A stretch of 64,000 nucleotides of DNA from Shouchella sp047238345 (GTDB taxonomy: Bacteria; Bacillota; Bacilli; Bacillales; Bacillaceae_D), in the NCBI RefSeq assembly GCF_047238345.1, contig NZ_JBDFMQ010000001.1:2480001-2544000 (forward strand), written 5' to 3'. Made by a program: the position numbers and the translations under genes. Numbering within the stretch: position 1 is the stretch's first letter; every line of letters starts with the position of its first letter. The notes below the pieces were generated by a model. The model made no database searches. It was not told the origin of the DNA and was given only the letters and a program-made list of their open reading frames with translations. Below, piece by piece: positions 24,882 to 34,467 of the stretch.

Positions 24882-27524
24882 TTAGGCACTTAATTCTTCA
24901 ATTCGATCGATGACTTTTTTGCGTTTTAACTCATAGTCTTCTTTTTTGCTTTTTTCTTCTTCAACGACATGAGCTGGTGCTTTTGCAACAAATCCTTCGT
25001 TGCCTAATTTTTTCTCGATCCGTTCAACTTCTTTCGTTAATTTATCTTTTTCTTTTTCCAGACGAGCAATTTCTGCATCTAAATCTAGTAAACCTGCAAG
25101 CGGTAAGAAAATGTCCATTCCGGTTAGCGCATGAGACATTGCTTTTTCCGGTGTTTGTAGGTCTTCTTGAATGACCAGTTGACTTGGATTGGCGAATTTC
25201 TCAATATAAAGCGAACCGCGCTCTAATCGAGCTTTCATGCCATCATCTGCTGGACGAATAAACAGTTCAATTTGCTTGCTCATCGGCACGTTTAATTCCG
25301 AACGGGTATTACGGATCGATCGAATTAACGTCTTTAACGTTTCCATATCTTCAACTGCTTCTTGGTCGTTAAAAGAACGCGTAAACGATGGCCATTCTGC
25401 AACCGTAATCGACTCTCCTTGATGCGGCAAGTGCTGCCAAATCTCTTCTGTTATAAACGGCATAAATGGATGGAGCATGCGCATCGTATGATCGAGCACA
25501 TAGGCAAGAACGGAACGAGTCGTTGCTTTTGCTTGTTCATCTTCCCCGTAAAGCGTTAACTTCGCCATCTCAATGTACCAATCACATACATCGTCCCAAA
25601 TAAATGAGTAAAGTGTGCGTCCAGCTTCACCAAATTCATAGCTATCGATTAAGCGGCTAACCGTCTCAGCTGTCTCGCCTAGACGTGTCAGAATCCACTT
25701 GTCAGCTATGGTTTTTTCTTTCGTTATGTCAATTTCATCATAGGTTAAACCTTCCATATTCATTAAGGCAAAACGAGACGCATTCCAAATCTTGTTTCCA
25801 AAGTTCCACGTAGATTCGACTTTCTCCCAGTAAAAACGTAAGTCATTCCCTGGCGTACTCCCTGTTGCTAAGAAGAAACGAAGGGAATCGGCGCCATATT
25901 TTTCAATGACATCTTGGGGATCAACACCGTTTCCGAGTGATTTACTCATTTTCTTGCCATCCGCTGCACGAATTAAGCCATGAATCAGCACATCTTTAAA
26001 TGGTCGTTTATTCGTAAAGGCTTTGCCTTGGAAAATCATCCTTGATACCCAGAAGTAAATGATGTCGTAACCTGTTACAAGAACGTCTGTTGGATAGTAT
26101 CGCTTTAAATCTTCTGCATCTTCATTCGGCCAGCCCATCGTTGAAAATGGCCATAACGCTGATGAAAACCATGTATCTAATACATCTTCATCCTGAACCC
26201 AATTTTCACTGTCTGCCGGCGCTTCTTTTCCTACATATAATTCATTGGTTTCTTTATGATACCAAGCTGGGATACGGTGTCCCCACCAAAGTTGTCTTGA
26301 AATACACCAGTCGCGAATGTTTTCCATCCAGCGTGTATACGTATGTTCAAAGCGCTCTGGCACAAACGTAATTTTTGTCTCTTCATCCTCTTGCATCTTA
26401 AGTGATTCTTCCGCAAGTGGCTGCATTTTTACAAACCACTGCGTGGACAAATACGGTTCAACAACAGCACCACTGCGCTCAGAGTGACCAACTGAATGCA
26501 AATGTTCTTCAATTTCAAACAGAACGCCAGTTTCTTGCAGGTCTTTAACAATTTTCTTACGGCAGTCAAATCGATCAAGCCCTTGGTAGATTCCTGCATT
26601 TTCATTCATCGTACCATCTTCATTCATAACCAAGACACGAGGAAGGTCGTGTCGATTTCCAATTTCAAAATCATTTGGGTCATGAGCAGGTGTAATTTTC
26701 ACAGCGCCAGAACCAAATTCACGATCAACATAGTCGTCTGCAACAATCGGAATTTCCCGCCCGACGATTGGCAACTTCACGCTTTTACCGATTAAGTGGC
26801 TATAACGCTCGTCTTTAGGATGAACCGCTACCGCCGTATCACCGAGCATCGTCTCAGGACGTGTCGTTGCAATTTTAATCGAGCCTGATCCATCTGCTAG
26901 TGGATAGTCCATATGGTAAAACGCACCTTGAACATCTTGGTGAATAACCTCAATATCAGAAAGCGCCGTTTTTGTTTGTGGGTCCCAGTTAATAATATAT
27001 TCGCCTCGATAAATAAGCCCTTTTTCGTAAAGAGAGATAAACACTTCATTTACAGCATCTGATAAACCAGAATCAAGCGTAAAACGTTCTCTTGAATAAT
27101 CAACAGAGATTCCAACTTTCGCCCATTGCTGGCGAATAAACTCCGCATATTCTTCTTTCCATTCCCATGACTTCTCAAGAAAACCTTCTCGACCTAAATC
27201 ATGCTTGGAAATTCCTTGTTCCTTTAATCGAGCCTCTACTTTTGCTTGCGTTGCGATCCCAGCATGATCCATTCCTGGTAGCCAAAGTGTATCGTACCCT
27301 TGCATACGTTTTGTACGAGCAAGAATATCTTGTAACGTCGCATCCCACGCATGGCCTAGATGAAGCTTTCCAGTTACGTTTGGTGGAGGAATAACAATGG
27401 AATACGGTTCCTTATTCGGATCATCAGTAGGTGTAAAAAATCCGCCTTTCTTCCAATAGTCATACCATTTCTTCTCTGTTTCACTCGGATCATATTTTGT
27501 CGGCATTGCATGCTGTTCCGTCAT
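24882..27524 (-). CDS. valS: Valyl-tRNA synthetase
   Basis: The 880-residue class I synthetase has PPPNVTGKLHLGHA near the N-terminus, the CP1 editing domain (TTRPETMLGDTAVAVHP), KKMSKSLGN and a C-terminal coiled coil (LEKEKDKLTKEVERIEKKLG). It charges tRNA-Val and hydrolyses mischarged Thr-tRNA. The start at 27524 has GGAGGACTGTTT upstream; the frame is open to 27557, but that part lies in the T-box terminator. Expression is controlled by the T-box leader. Confidence 0.98.
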   Translation of the reverse strand: MTEQHAMPTKYDPSETEKKWYDYWKKGGFFTPTDDPNKEPYSIVIPPPNVTGKLHLGHAWDATLQDILARTKRMQGYDTLWLPGMDHAGIATQAKVEARLKEQGISKHDLGREGFLEKSWEWKEEYAEFIRQQWAKVGISVDYSRERFTLDSGLSDAVNEVFISLYEKGLIYRGEYIINWDPQTKTALSDIEVIHQDVQGAFYHMDYPLADGSGSIKIATTRPETMLGDTAVAVHPKDERYSHLIGKSVKLPIVGREIPIVADDYVDREFGSGAVKITPAHDPNDFEIGNRHDLPRVLVMNEDGTMNENAGIYQGLDRFDCRKKIVKDLQETGVLFEIEEHLHSVGHSERSGAVVEPYLSTQWFVKMQPLAEESLKMQEDEETKITFVPERFEHTYTRWMENIRDWCISRQLWWGHRIPAWYHKETNELYVGKEAPADSENWVQDEDVLDTWFSSALWPFSTMGWPNEDAEDLKRYYPTDVLVTGYDIIYFWVSRMIFQGKAFTNKRPFKDVLIHGLIRAADGKKMSKSLGNGVDPQDVIEKYGADSLRFFLATGSTPGNDLRFYWEKVESTWNFGNKIWNASRFALMNMEGLTYDEIDITKEKTIADKWILTRLGETAETVSRLIDSYEFGEAGRTLYSFIWDDVCDWYIEMAKLTLYGEDEQAKATTRSVLAYVLDHTMRMLHPFMPFITEEIWQHLPHQGESITVAEWPSFTRSFNDQEAVEDMETLKTLIRSIRNTRSELNVPMSKQIELFIRPADDGMKARLERGSLYIEKFANPSQLVIQEDLQTPEKAMSHALTGMDIFLPLAGLLDLDAEIARLEKEKDKLTKEVERIEKKLGNEGFVAKAPAHVVEEEKSKKEDYELKRKKVIDRIEELSA

Positions 27525-27552
27525 TAAACAGTCCTCCTTCTTTAAAATAAAA

Positions 27553-27803
27553 TACAAAAAAACCCTTCCGTCTCAAAGGACGAAGGGATTGTTCGCGGTG
27601 CCACCTTTGTTCACAGAACGATCTCTGTGCAACTCAAATCGAATAACGGTTCGGTCCGTTTCTGTTTACTTCATCGTTCAACAGAAAAGCTTACAGGCGA
27701 CTTTCAAGAACTTACTTTCTAGAAAGACTTTCAGCCGAGGTCTTTCCTCTCTAAAGAAGCAGTTTCTTTACTCCTCCTGATCATAGCTTGTTTTATAGGT
27801 TAT
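27553..27803 (-). ncRNA. T-box leader of valS
   Basis: The minus-strand leader contains the conserved AGGTGGCACCGCG T-box, followed by the terminator CCCTTCGTCC/GGACGGAAGGG-type stem and seven T residues. Upstream are the helices expected for stem I; a GTC in AAAGTCGCC is a possible Val specifier. When uncharged tRNA-Val pairs with specifier and T-box, the antiterminator forms and valS is read. It fills most of the 426-bp gap between valS and the next gene. Confidence 0.93.
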
Positions 27804-27809
27804 GTTCGT

Positions 27810-27838
27810 ATTTTATCGTTTGCGTTTACTTTCGTCAA
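27810..27838 (-). promoter_or_regulatory. valS: SigA promoter of the valS T-box leader
   Basis: TTGACG at 27833-27838 and TAAAAT at 27810-27815 on the minus strand, with exact 17-bp spacing. The start site would fall just ahead of the T-box. Confidence 0.8.
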
Positions 27839-27889
27839 TAACAGCTTTGGCTTATTTTCTATAGTCTATACATCTTCAACTGTTTTTGC

Positions 27890-27917
27890 AACAGTTTTAG
27901 GCGCTGTGCATACACTA
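27890..27917 (+). promoter_or_regulatory. SigK-like promoter of the small Pro-rich protein gene
   Basis: AACA at 27890-27893 and CATACACTA at 27909-27917 match the SigK pattern AC-N16-CATANNNTA with correct spacing. The -10 also resembles SigE. Confidence 0.5.
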
Positions 27918-27950
27918 CAGAAACAATACGATTAAGGAGGAACTGATACG

Positions 27951-28163
27951 ATGGCGAAACGATTCCAAGGGTTTCCACCCCCATGTCCCCCACCTGGTCC
28001 GCCTAAAAAATTTGGTCGCTTTAAGTTCATTTGTTTGCAATGTTTACCGCCGATTTTGGTGTTTCAGCTCATTCGCACGTTGCTTCTACCAACAGCAGTT
28101 GATTTATTCCTTCTAACCCTTATCATCGTCTTTTTTGTCTGCCTATTCTTTGGGATCGTATAA
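27951..28163 (+). CDS. Small Pro/Cys-rich membrane protein, candidate spore protein
   Basis: The 70-residue product has a proline-rich N-terminus (FPPPCPPPGPP), three cysteines near the N-terminal half and two hydrophobic segments, the last at residues 48-70. A strong ribosome site (AAGGAGGAACTGATACG) precedes the ATG, and a SigK-like promoter lies upstream, so a late mother-cell role, for example in the coat, is plausible. I do not recognise a named family. It stands alone on the plus strand, convergent with the next gene. Confidence 0.6.
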   Translation: MAKRFQGFPPPCPPPGPPKKFGRFKFICLQCLPPILVFQLIRTLLLPTAVDLFLLTLIIVFFVCLFFGIV

Positions 28164-28171
28164 GACAAATC

Positions 28172-28861
28172 TTAGGAAAATAAGATAACGTCATTTTGAT
28201 CCCTCTCCGTTTCTTTTTCTTCAAGTTGTTGCTTCCATTTTCCGACAAGAAAAAACGTGACAGTAAAAAAGATTACCAGGATTACAGAGTTCAATAAGTT
28301 TAGTTGGATGGTTAGTACACCATCCCATAGTCGCATACTTGCAAAAAAGAGAAGAAAAGCAGCAGCTTGCAAAAGGATACCTGACATCTTCCACATAAAG
28401 GATCTTTCTTTTTGATTACTCTTATCAAATACATAGACACCTAGTAAACCAAAACCTGCTAACAATAAAATTGGCAGAAATGAAAAGGAAGCTGCTTGAA
28501 TATTCGGTTCAAATAATCCTACTGTTTGAATAATAAGCTGTAAGACAAAATAAACGACGAAAAGAAGAAGTCCACCTCTCAGCAATAATGCTGTTTTTAA
28601 TGATGTTGACATTTGAGGAAGCCCCTTTGTTCGCTTCTCACAGTACGTATAAATATTTTTTTGATTAACATCTAATTCAAGATTATGTTTTTCCGCATAA
28701 ATCCACTCATCTAACACTTGATGTAGCAGTTGGTACCGCTTTCGTTTCGAAAAGCTTGCTGCTTCCATATAGTGAACGACCTCTTCAAAAAGCACTTTTT
28801 TTTCAGAACTAAGCTTACTCTTTTTTTCTTCAAGCTTTTCATAAGGTATTCCTTGTTCCAT
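28172..28861 (-). CDS. Membrane protein with cytosolic helical N-terminal domain, function unknown
   Basis: The 229-residue product has a charged, helical N-terminal 100 residues (with an SKRKRYQLLHQVLDEW segment) and then about four to five membrane helices in residues 104-215. The layout recalls DUF1129/DUF1700-type membrane proteins, but the match is too weak to name it. It lies upstream of ysxE and is convergent with a probable late sporulation gene. No function is inferred. Confidence 0.65.
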   Translation of the reverse strand: MEQGIPYEKLEEKKSKLSSEKKVLFEEVVHYMEAASFSKRKRYQLLHQVLDEWIYAEKHNLELDVNQKNIYTYCEKRTKGLPQMSTSLKTALLLRGGLLLFVVYFVLQLIIQTVGLFEPNIQAASFSFLPILLLAGFGLLGVYVFDKSNQKERSFMWKMSGILLQAAAFLLFFASMRLWDGVLTIQLNLLNSVILVIFFTVTFFLVGKWKQQLEEKETERDQNDVILFS

Positions 28862-28978
28862 GCCTTACACCTACTCCCTCACGTCTACTGTTACTTTAAG
28901 CATACCCGCATCGTCCTAAACTAAGCATTCTTCTATCTATTTAATGGCATTTTTTTCTTTTTTTCAAGTGTAAAATCA

Positions 28979-29022
28979 TAAAAAAAAGCAAGCATCAGCT
29001 TAGGACTGATTACTTGCTTGTT
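28979..29022 (-). terminator. Terminator of the spoVID-ysxE operon
   Basis: AAGCAAG-ATCAG and CTGAT-CTTGCTT around a 7-nt loop, then eight T residues, overlapping the ysxE stop codon. Confidence 0.85.
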
Positions 29023-30004
29023 CTTCATCTTGCGGCACAATCTTCGGAACAAAACGCTGAACTTTACGTAGCGCATAAATTCGCTTCTCCAGTTTCTGCG
29101 TTAATTCAAGCTCGTTCCCACCTTGACGATAGTTCATCATCGTATAATAAATCGGTTCAGGAAATAAAAGATAAGCACTCACCAAATACTTTTCTGCGTT
29201 AATTAATGGCAAGTGTTGTTCATACCGAGCAAACCACCGCAGCACTTCATCTTCATCCCATAACGAATGCGGAAAGCCGTGGCGACATAATGTCGCTAAA
29301 TCTCTCGCTGGCGTATCCAAGCTTGCCCGTTCAAAGTTTATAAATAAATGTTGTCCATTAGTGGCATGCAAAAAGTGGCTTCTCGATAAGCGACCATGAG
29401 TTAAGACACTGCGATAAGATCCTTTGTCAACAGTAGTCTTGTACCACTTCTCCAAATGAGTCGTTGCTTCATCAGCTAATTGTTCAAACATTTTAAAATG
29501 AGTCAAAAACGATAGTTCAAATGGAGATAAATAAGGTTTCATTTCTGCTTCATCTGCAAATCGAGCTAATTCAAGGGAGTGCATCTCCCACCTAGATAAT
29601 AACCGTTCACAAGATTGATCAATAACCTCTTTTGTTGCAGTCTGAGATTTTACTGTCATTCGATGAATCGTTCCAATTGAATCGGCCATAATCTCTTCAA
29701 TAGACTGCCTTCCTTGATAGGTCTGTGTTTCTATCCACGGCATTAAATAATAGGATTTTCCAGAAATAAATAAGGAATGCTCCCCAAATTTTGTTGGCAT
29801 AATCGGCACAAATGACTGATATTTGAGACGCGTCAGTTTTCTAACAGCATGAATACACTCTTCCGCCTGTACAGGGTCCATGCTCGACTCTTTTAATGCA
29901 AAGACCCCTTGCTCCGTCTCCACTCGATAAATCTTTCCTTTTTGCTCGATCGCTGTTGGCATTAAATCATAATAATAGAGTAATGCCTCAATAAACGCAT
30001 TCAT
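29000..30004 (-). CDS. ysxE: Spore coat-associated kinase-fold protein YsxE (CotS family)
   Basis: The 334-residue protein has the aminoglycoside-kinase-like fold of the CotS family: an N-lobe with FALKESSMD, a GTIHRM region and a catalytic-loop equivalent near LTHGRLSRSHFL, then LFINFERASLDTPARDLATLCR. The catalytic Asp is replaced in that loop (HGRLSRS), so it is probably not an active kinase. YsxE is a coat-encasement protein that works with SpoVID. Its start overlaps the end of the preceding gene by 4 bp. Confidence 0.85.
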   Translation of the reverse strand: MNAFIEALLYYYDLMPTAIEQKGKIYRVETEQGVFALKESSMDPVQAEECIHAVRKLTRLKYQSFVPIMPTKFGEHSLFISGKSYYLMPWIETQTYQGRQSIEEIMADSIGTIHRMTVKSQTATKEVIDQSCERLLSRWEMHSLELARFADEAEMKPYLSPFELSFLTHFKMFEQLADEATTHLEKWYKTTVDKGSYRSVLTHGRLSRSHFLHATNGQHLFINFERASLDTPARDLATLCRHGFPHSLWDEDEVLRWFARYEQHLPLINAEKYLVSAYLLFPEPIYYTMMNYRQGGNELELTQKLEKRIYALRKVQRFVPKIVPQDEEQASNQS

Positions 30005-30879
30005 TCCGTCACCTTCTTTGAATCAAGCCATTTTGCTAATGTTGAAGCAAAAGACTGAGTCCGATCCCACTCTTCTTTCAAATGAACAATGAACTCACTG
30101 ATTTCTGCTTCATTCATTGTCTCCGATTCCTTGCTTAGCCTATTTAGCTCATCTGGAATTAATACCGTCGCCATAATGGCTTTTCGTTCGTAAGCAGTAA
30201 GTTGTGCTTTTTGGTTGACTGCATCTAATAGAGCCTCAAGGGACTGCTCTCCTTCATTCAAATGCCATTCTTTTAGAAAAGCATTCAAGGAATCATAGCC
30301 GTATTCAGGCTTTTCTTCACTTCCTTCAACAACAAACAGCGATCCATAGATATCCCCTCTAAGATTGCTTATGTTCGCCATTTTTGGAGCGTTCATTTCG
30401 TCTGCGCGCAATACCTTTTTTGCTTGATTCAAGCGACGATTGGCTTCTTGAAGAAACGTGTAAAAAAACAGCTTTTGCTGCCGATTGGCTTGTTCTAAAA
30501 ATGGATACTCCTGTTCAATGTCTTCTGGTAACGGCTTAACTGTTTGATCTTCCCGTCCATTTATGATCATTAAGCCCAATAGTTCTCCCCAATGTGCTTC
30601 GCTTCCTTTTTCTCTCTCATTTGAACGAATCACATCATGTACACTAATATAAGCATCTCCCTCTTGAATATAAGCACAGCCTTTTTTTGTTCGCAACATA
30701 CGATTCATAATCATATAAGGCGCGACACTACAGTTGTCACGCCATGCTATATGCCATTTCAAACAGTCCTCATCTTGCCAGTAGCAAAGCTGTTTTACCC
30801 CTTTATCCGTCTCAAGCTGGTTTCCCTCGATAGAAGATGCTTCCTTAAACCCGTACTCATTTTTTAAGCGCTCAATCAT
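30001..30879 (-). CDS. CotS-like or coat-associated protein between spoVID and ysxE
   Basis: The 292-residue protein is acidic in its second half and shows no signal peptide or membrane helix. Its first third (GVKQLCYWQDEDCLKWHIAW) looks like a shrunken CotS/kinase-fold N-lobe, with the conserved lysine site unclear. It is encoded between spoVID and ysxE, with a 4-bp overlap to the latter, so a coat-assembly function is likely from context. B. subtilis has no gene here. The fold assignment is a guess. Confidence 0.55.
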   Translation of the reverse strand: MIERLKNEYGFKEASSIEGNQLETDKGVKQLCYWQDEDCLKWHIAWRDNCSVAPYMIMNRMLRTKKGCAYIQEGDAYISVHDVIRSNEREKGSEAHWGELLGLMIINGREDQTVKPLPEDIEQEYPFLEQANRQQKLFFYTFLQEANRRLNQAKKVLRADEMNAPKMANISNLRGDIYGSLFVVEGSEEKPEYGYDSLNAFLKEWHLNEGEQSLEALLDAVNQKAQLTAYERKAIMATVLIPDELNRLSKESETMNEAEISEFIVHLKEEWDRTQSFASTLAKWLDSKKVTE

Positions 30880-30886
30880 AGGTCAC

Positions 30887-31993
30887 CTACTTACTCTTCG
30901 AAGGTATATAGATAATTTGCCCCTCTTCAACTTTTTCACTATCTAAGTTGTTGTATCGCGTAAGTTGGCTAGTGGAAAGTTCGTAGCGATCGGCAATGAC
31001 TTGAAGCGTTTCTTCTTCTTGGATAATACACATTTTCCATCTTGAGAACTGCTCGTCTTCGTTTCGAAGCATACTCGTTAAGTAAGAAGCACTATCTCTT
31101 TCTTTTTTGACAGCTTCTTGTACTTCTTCTTCAATATCCACTTCTTCAGGCTCATAGCTTTCATGGACGTCCATTTGCTCTGTTTCTGTTACATATCGAT
31201 AAGCTGGGGCTTCTTCCATATCATGATTAGCGTAAGTGGCATGATCCGATTGAGTTTCCCCTTGATGATCCTCTTCCTGCCAGTCTGATTGCTGAAATGT
31301 CTCAATAATATCTTGCTCCATTGAACGATTGCTTTCATACGAAGGCGCCTCTTCTTGTGGCTGATAAGCGACTTGAACCTCTTCAGGCTTCTCTTGATGA
31401 GACTTATACGCTTCAAATTGAAATGCAGTGTTTTCTTCTTGCGCTTCTTCTTCCTCCACAACCGTTTCAATGTCTTCTTCTGTTTCTTCATAATCATACT
31501 CGGCATCAATCAATTCAATTTCACGCTGTTGCTCGTCTGACTTTACGCCACTAATTGAAACATCAGCAGTAAGCTGAATACAACTTTTTTCTGGTAAATC
31601 ATAATCAAAACTAGATACTTCTACATAAATATCATCTACATGCTGAATGCGGGTCATGGGGATTGTGATGTCAATTGGAAATACATGTTCGATCTGTCCA
31701 GTGCCTGTTTCTGTTTCTGTTTGAATATCACCAGAGTTACGGAAATCACTAAGAGCTGTAAACGATGATTCCTCGTCCTCCTCTTCCTCATCCATCTGTC
31801 TGTTTTCTTCCATCATTTTGTACTCACCAACAAAACGAAGGCCACCTTGAATCGTGACGTGGTCATCCATTTGCATGACAGAAATTTCAGGTGTGAGGGA
31901 CATCCCAATAATTTCATCAATTTGTTGTCCTTTATTAAGCCAAACAGAGTCTTCAATTGAAAACGTTAATGCTGACGACTGTTCTTGAGACAA
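30887..31993 (-). CDS. spoVID: Spore coat assembly protein SpoVID with LysM domain
   Basis: The 368-residue protein has a conserved beta-rich N-terminal domain, a long Glu-rich middle (residues 65-300) and a C-terminal LysM motif (QEEETLQVIADRYELSTSQL, then NN). SpoVID drives coat encasement around the forespore with SafA and SpoIVA. It is much shorter than the B. subtilis protein (575), mainly in the acidic middle. The start codon is TTG at 31993 with AGGAGG upstream. A SigE-like promoter is visible. Confidence 0.92.
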   Translation of the reverse strand: MSQEQSSALTFSIEDSVWLNKGQQIDEIIGMSLTPEISVMQMDDHVTIQGGLRFVGEYKMMEENRQMDEEEEDEESSFTALSDFRNSGDIQTETETGTGQIEHVFPIDITIPMTRIQHVDDIYVEVSSFDYDLPEKSCIQLTADVSISGVKSDEQQREIELIDAEYDYEETEEDIETVVEEEEAQEENTAFQFEAYKSHQEKPEEVQVAYQPQEEAPSYESNRSMEQDIIETFQQSDWQEEDHQGETQSDHATYANHDMEEAPAYRYVTETEQMDVHESYEPEEVDIEEEVQEAVKKERDSASYLTSMLRNEDEQFSRWKMCIIQEEETLQVIADRYELSTSQLTRYNNLDSEKVEEGQIIYIPSKSK

Positions 31994-32040
31994 TTTAATT
32001 CCTCCTTTTTCACCGTGATCCGTTGTACACGTACACTATT

Positions 32041-32070
32041 ACGTCTATGTGCAAGCGACGATGAATATGC
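32041..32070 (-). promoter_or_regulatory. spoVID: SigE-like promoter of spoVID
   Basis: Minus-strand GCATATT at 32064-32070 and CATAGACGT at 32041-32049, with 14-bp spacing, match the SigE consensus (ATATT-N14-CATACANT-like). This fits mother-cell expression. Confidence 0.65.
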
Positions 32071-32118
32071 TACCTTTCGCATTCGTTATAAAATTGACAC
32101 AACGATAACCATGTAATC

Positions 32119-32160
32119 AAAAAAAATCTTCCTGAATGATCATTTCATTCAAGAAGATTT
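32119..32160 (-). terminator. Terminator of hemL / hem operon
   Basis: AATCTTCTTGAATG and CATTCAGGAAGATT around a 7-nt loop, followed by eight T residues. Confidence 0.85.
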
Positions 32161-32178
32161 CTTCCGTGCGGATTCTAT

Positions 32179-33471
32179 TTATTTCGTTGAAAGAGAAGCA
32201 AACACTCGGTTAGCAGCAGCAATTGTTTCCTCTATATCTTCATCAGAGTGGGTAGTGGAAAGGAACAATCCTTCAAATTGTGACGGAGCGATAGAGATTC
32301 CTTCTGCAAGCATGCCTCTGAAATATTGAGCAAACAAGTCTAAGTCTGACGTTTTTGCTTGATCAAAATTGGTCACTTTCTCATTCGTAAAGAACAAACC
32401 AATCATTGAACCAGCACGATTAATCGTATGAGGGATGCCATGAGCTGTTGCTGCTTCTGCAAGCCCTTGCTCTAGACGCTCCCCTTGTCGACGGAACGTA
32501 TCGTAATCCTCTCTTGTCAGCTGTGACAACGTATAGTACCCTGCTGTCATAGCTAGTGGGTTTCCAGATAGGGTTCCAGCTTGATAAATTGGACCACTTG
32601 GAGCAATTTGTTCCATTATTTCACGCTTCCCACCAAAGGCACCGACAGGAAGTCCTCCGCCAATCACTTTTCCAAGACACGTTAAGTCAGGTGTCACACC
32701 TAATTCGCCTTGAGCGCACTCATAGCCTACGCGGAAACCAGTCATCACTTCATCAAAAATGAGCACGGTGCCGTTAGCCGTTGTCCATTCTCTAAGCGAC
32801 TCTAAAAATCCAGGTTCAGGAGGCACAACACCCATATTACCAGCAACAGGTTCAATAATGACAGCGGCTAAATCATCTCCATAGTGATCAAAAACATACT
32901 TCACACTATCTAAGTCATTGTAATGCACCGTTAACGTATTTTTTGCAACAGATTCTGGCACCCCTGGACTATCAGGTAGACCTAAAGTCGCAACACCGGA
33001 CCCTGCTTTAATTAGTAAGGAGTCGCCGTGTCCGTGGTAGCAGCCAACAAATTTTAAGATTTTATTGCGCCCTGTATAGCCTCTAGCTAAACGTAAGGCA
33101 CTCATTGTTGCTTCCGTACCAGAGTTCACCATTCGCACAACTTCAATTGAAGGGACACGCTCAATGACTAATTCAGCAAGCTTTGTTTCCAGTTCATGAG
33201 GAGCACCAAAACTTGTACCAAGCTCTGTCGCTTTTTTTAATTCTTCTACAACAATATCGTCCGCATGACCGCGAATTAACGGCCCCCATGATAGAACATA
33301 ATCAATGTACTGGTTATCATCTAAATCCGTTATTTTTGACCCTTTTCCTTGTTTCATATAAACCGGGTTCATGTTAACCGATTTAAATGCACGCACTGGA
33401 CTATTTACTCCACCTGGCATAAGCGGTTTTGCTTGTTCAAACGCTTGCTTTGATTTCTCATAGTTGGCCAT
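32179..33471 (-). CDS. hemL: Glutamate-1-semialdehyde 2,1-aminomutase
   Basis: The 430-residue PLP enzyme has LIFDEVMTGFR and the PLP-binding Lys in CLGKVIGGGLPVGAFGG near residue 266. It converts glutamate-1-semialdehyde to 5-aminolevulinate, the second C5-pathway step. It is the last gene of the hemCDBL run, 15 bp after hemB, and ends at a strong terminator. Length is typical. Confidence 0.97.
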   Translation of the reverse strand: MANYEKSKQAFEQAKPLMPGGVNSPVRAFKSVNMNPVYMKQGKGSKITDLDDNQYIDYVLSWGPLIRGHADDIVVEELKKATELGTSFGAPHELETKLAELVIERVPSIEVVRMVNSGTEATMSALRLARGYTGRNKILKFVGCYHGHGDSLLIKAGSGVATLGLPDSPGVPESVAKNTLTVHYNDLDSVKYVFDHYGDDLAAVIIEPVAGNMGVVPPEPGFLESLREWTTANGTVLIFDEVMTGFRVGYECAQGELGVTPDLTCLGKVIGGGLPVGAFGGKREIMEQIAPSGPIYQAGTLSGNPLAMTAGYYTLSQLTREDYDTFRRQGERLEQGLAEAATAHGIPHTINRAGSMIGLFFTNEKVTNFDQAKTSDLDLFAQYFRGMLAEGISIAPSQFEGLFLSTTHSDEDIEETIAAANRVFASLSTK

Positions 33472-33486
33472 TGTTTCAATTCCCTC

Positions 33487-34467
33487 CTAATTCTTGTCTT
33501 GTAGCCATTTAGCGGCGTCTTTTGCAAAATACGTTAAAATAAGTGAAGCACCTGCTCGCTTCATGCTCAATAACTTCTCAAGTACGATTGCTTTTTCATT
33601 AACCCAACCATTTTGTGCAGCTGCTTTCACCATCGCATACTCACCACTAACGTTATAAGCGACAATTGGCACGTTTGTCCGTTCTTTCACATCTCGAACA
33701 ATATCCAAATAAGACAATGCCGGTTTAACGATTAGGAAATCTGCTCCTTCTTCGAGGTCAGATGTAGCTTCTCGTATTGCTTCCTCTCGATTGGCAGGAT
33801 CCATTTGATACGTTTTTCGGTCACCAAAAGCCGGTGCGCTATTCGCGGCATCACGAAATGGTCCGTAAAAAGCAGATGCGTATTTCACTGCATAAGACAT
33901 AATCGGTATATCAACATATCCCGCCTCATCTAAGCCATTTCGAATCGCTGCCACAAAGCCATCCATCATATTTGAAGGGGCAATAATATCTGCTCCTGCT
34001 TCAGCTTGAGAAACGGCAGTCTGAACTAAAAGCTCCAGACTCTCATCGTTTACAACATCTCCATCGCGAATAATGCCACAATGACCGTGGTCTGTAAATT
34101 CACATAAGCATGTATCCGCAATCACTAACATGTCAGGAAAGGCTTCTTTTATTTGTTTAGTGGCTCGTTGAATGACACCATGGCTAGCAAATGCCTCTGA
34201 ACCAATTTCGTCTTTATGATGCGGCAAACCAAACAGAATAATGGCATGAATGCCTAGCTTTTGTACTTCTTCAATTTCTTCATTCAATCGATCTAATGAA
34301 TATTGATAGACTCCTGGCATGGACGAGACTTCATTTTTTTGATTTTCCTCTTCAGTAACGAACAGAGGATAAATAAAATCATTAGGTGATAGCGTCGTTT
34401 CTCGGACCATCGCCCGCATTCCACTCGTTTTACGTAACCTTCTATGACGATTAAATGTTGCGTTCAT
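33487..34467 (-). CDS. hemB: Porphobilinogen synthase
   Basis: The 326-residue enzyme has the active-site Lys in LIVKPALSYLDI, the second Lys in SYAVKYASAFYGPFRD, and a Cys-rich zinc site CLCEFTDHGHCG near residue 120, so it is a zinc-type synthase. It joins two 5-aminolevulinate molecules into porphobilinogen. Its start overlaps the end of hemD by 17 bp. Confidence 0.97.
   Translation of the reverse strand: MNATFNRHRRLRKTSGMRAMVRETTLSPNDFIYPLFVTEEENQKNEVSSMPGVYQYSLDRLNEEIEEVQKLGIHAIILFGLPHHKDEIGSEAFASHGVIQRATKQIKEAFPDMLVIADTCLCEFTDHGHCGIIRDGDVVNDESLELLVQTAVSQAEAGADIIAPSNMMDGFVAAIRNGLDEAGYVDIPIMSYAVKYASAFYGPFRDAANSAPAFGDRKTYQMDPANREEAIREATSDLEEGADFLIVKPALSYLDIVRDVKERTNVPIVAYNVSGEYAMVKAAAQNGWVNEKAIVLEKLLSMKRAGASLILTYFAKDAAKWLQDKN

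Noticed and set aside
27525..27557. N-terminal extension of ValS
   Set aside because: It lies in the T-box terminator and lacks a ribosome site; the ATG at 27524 has GGAGGACTG.
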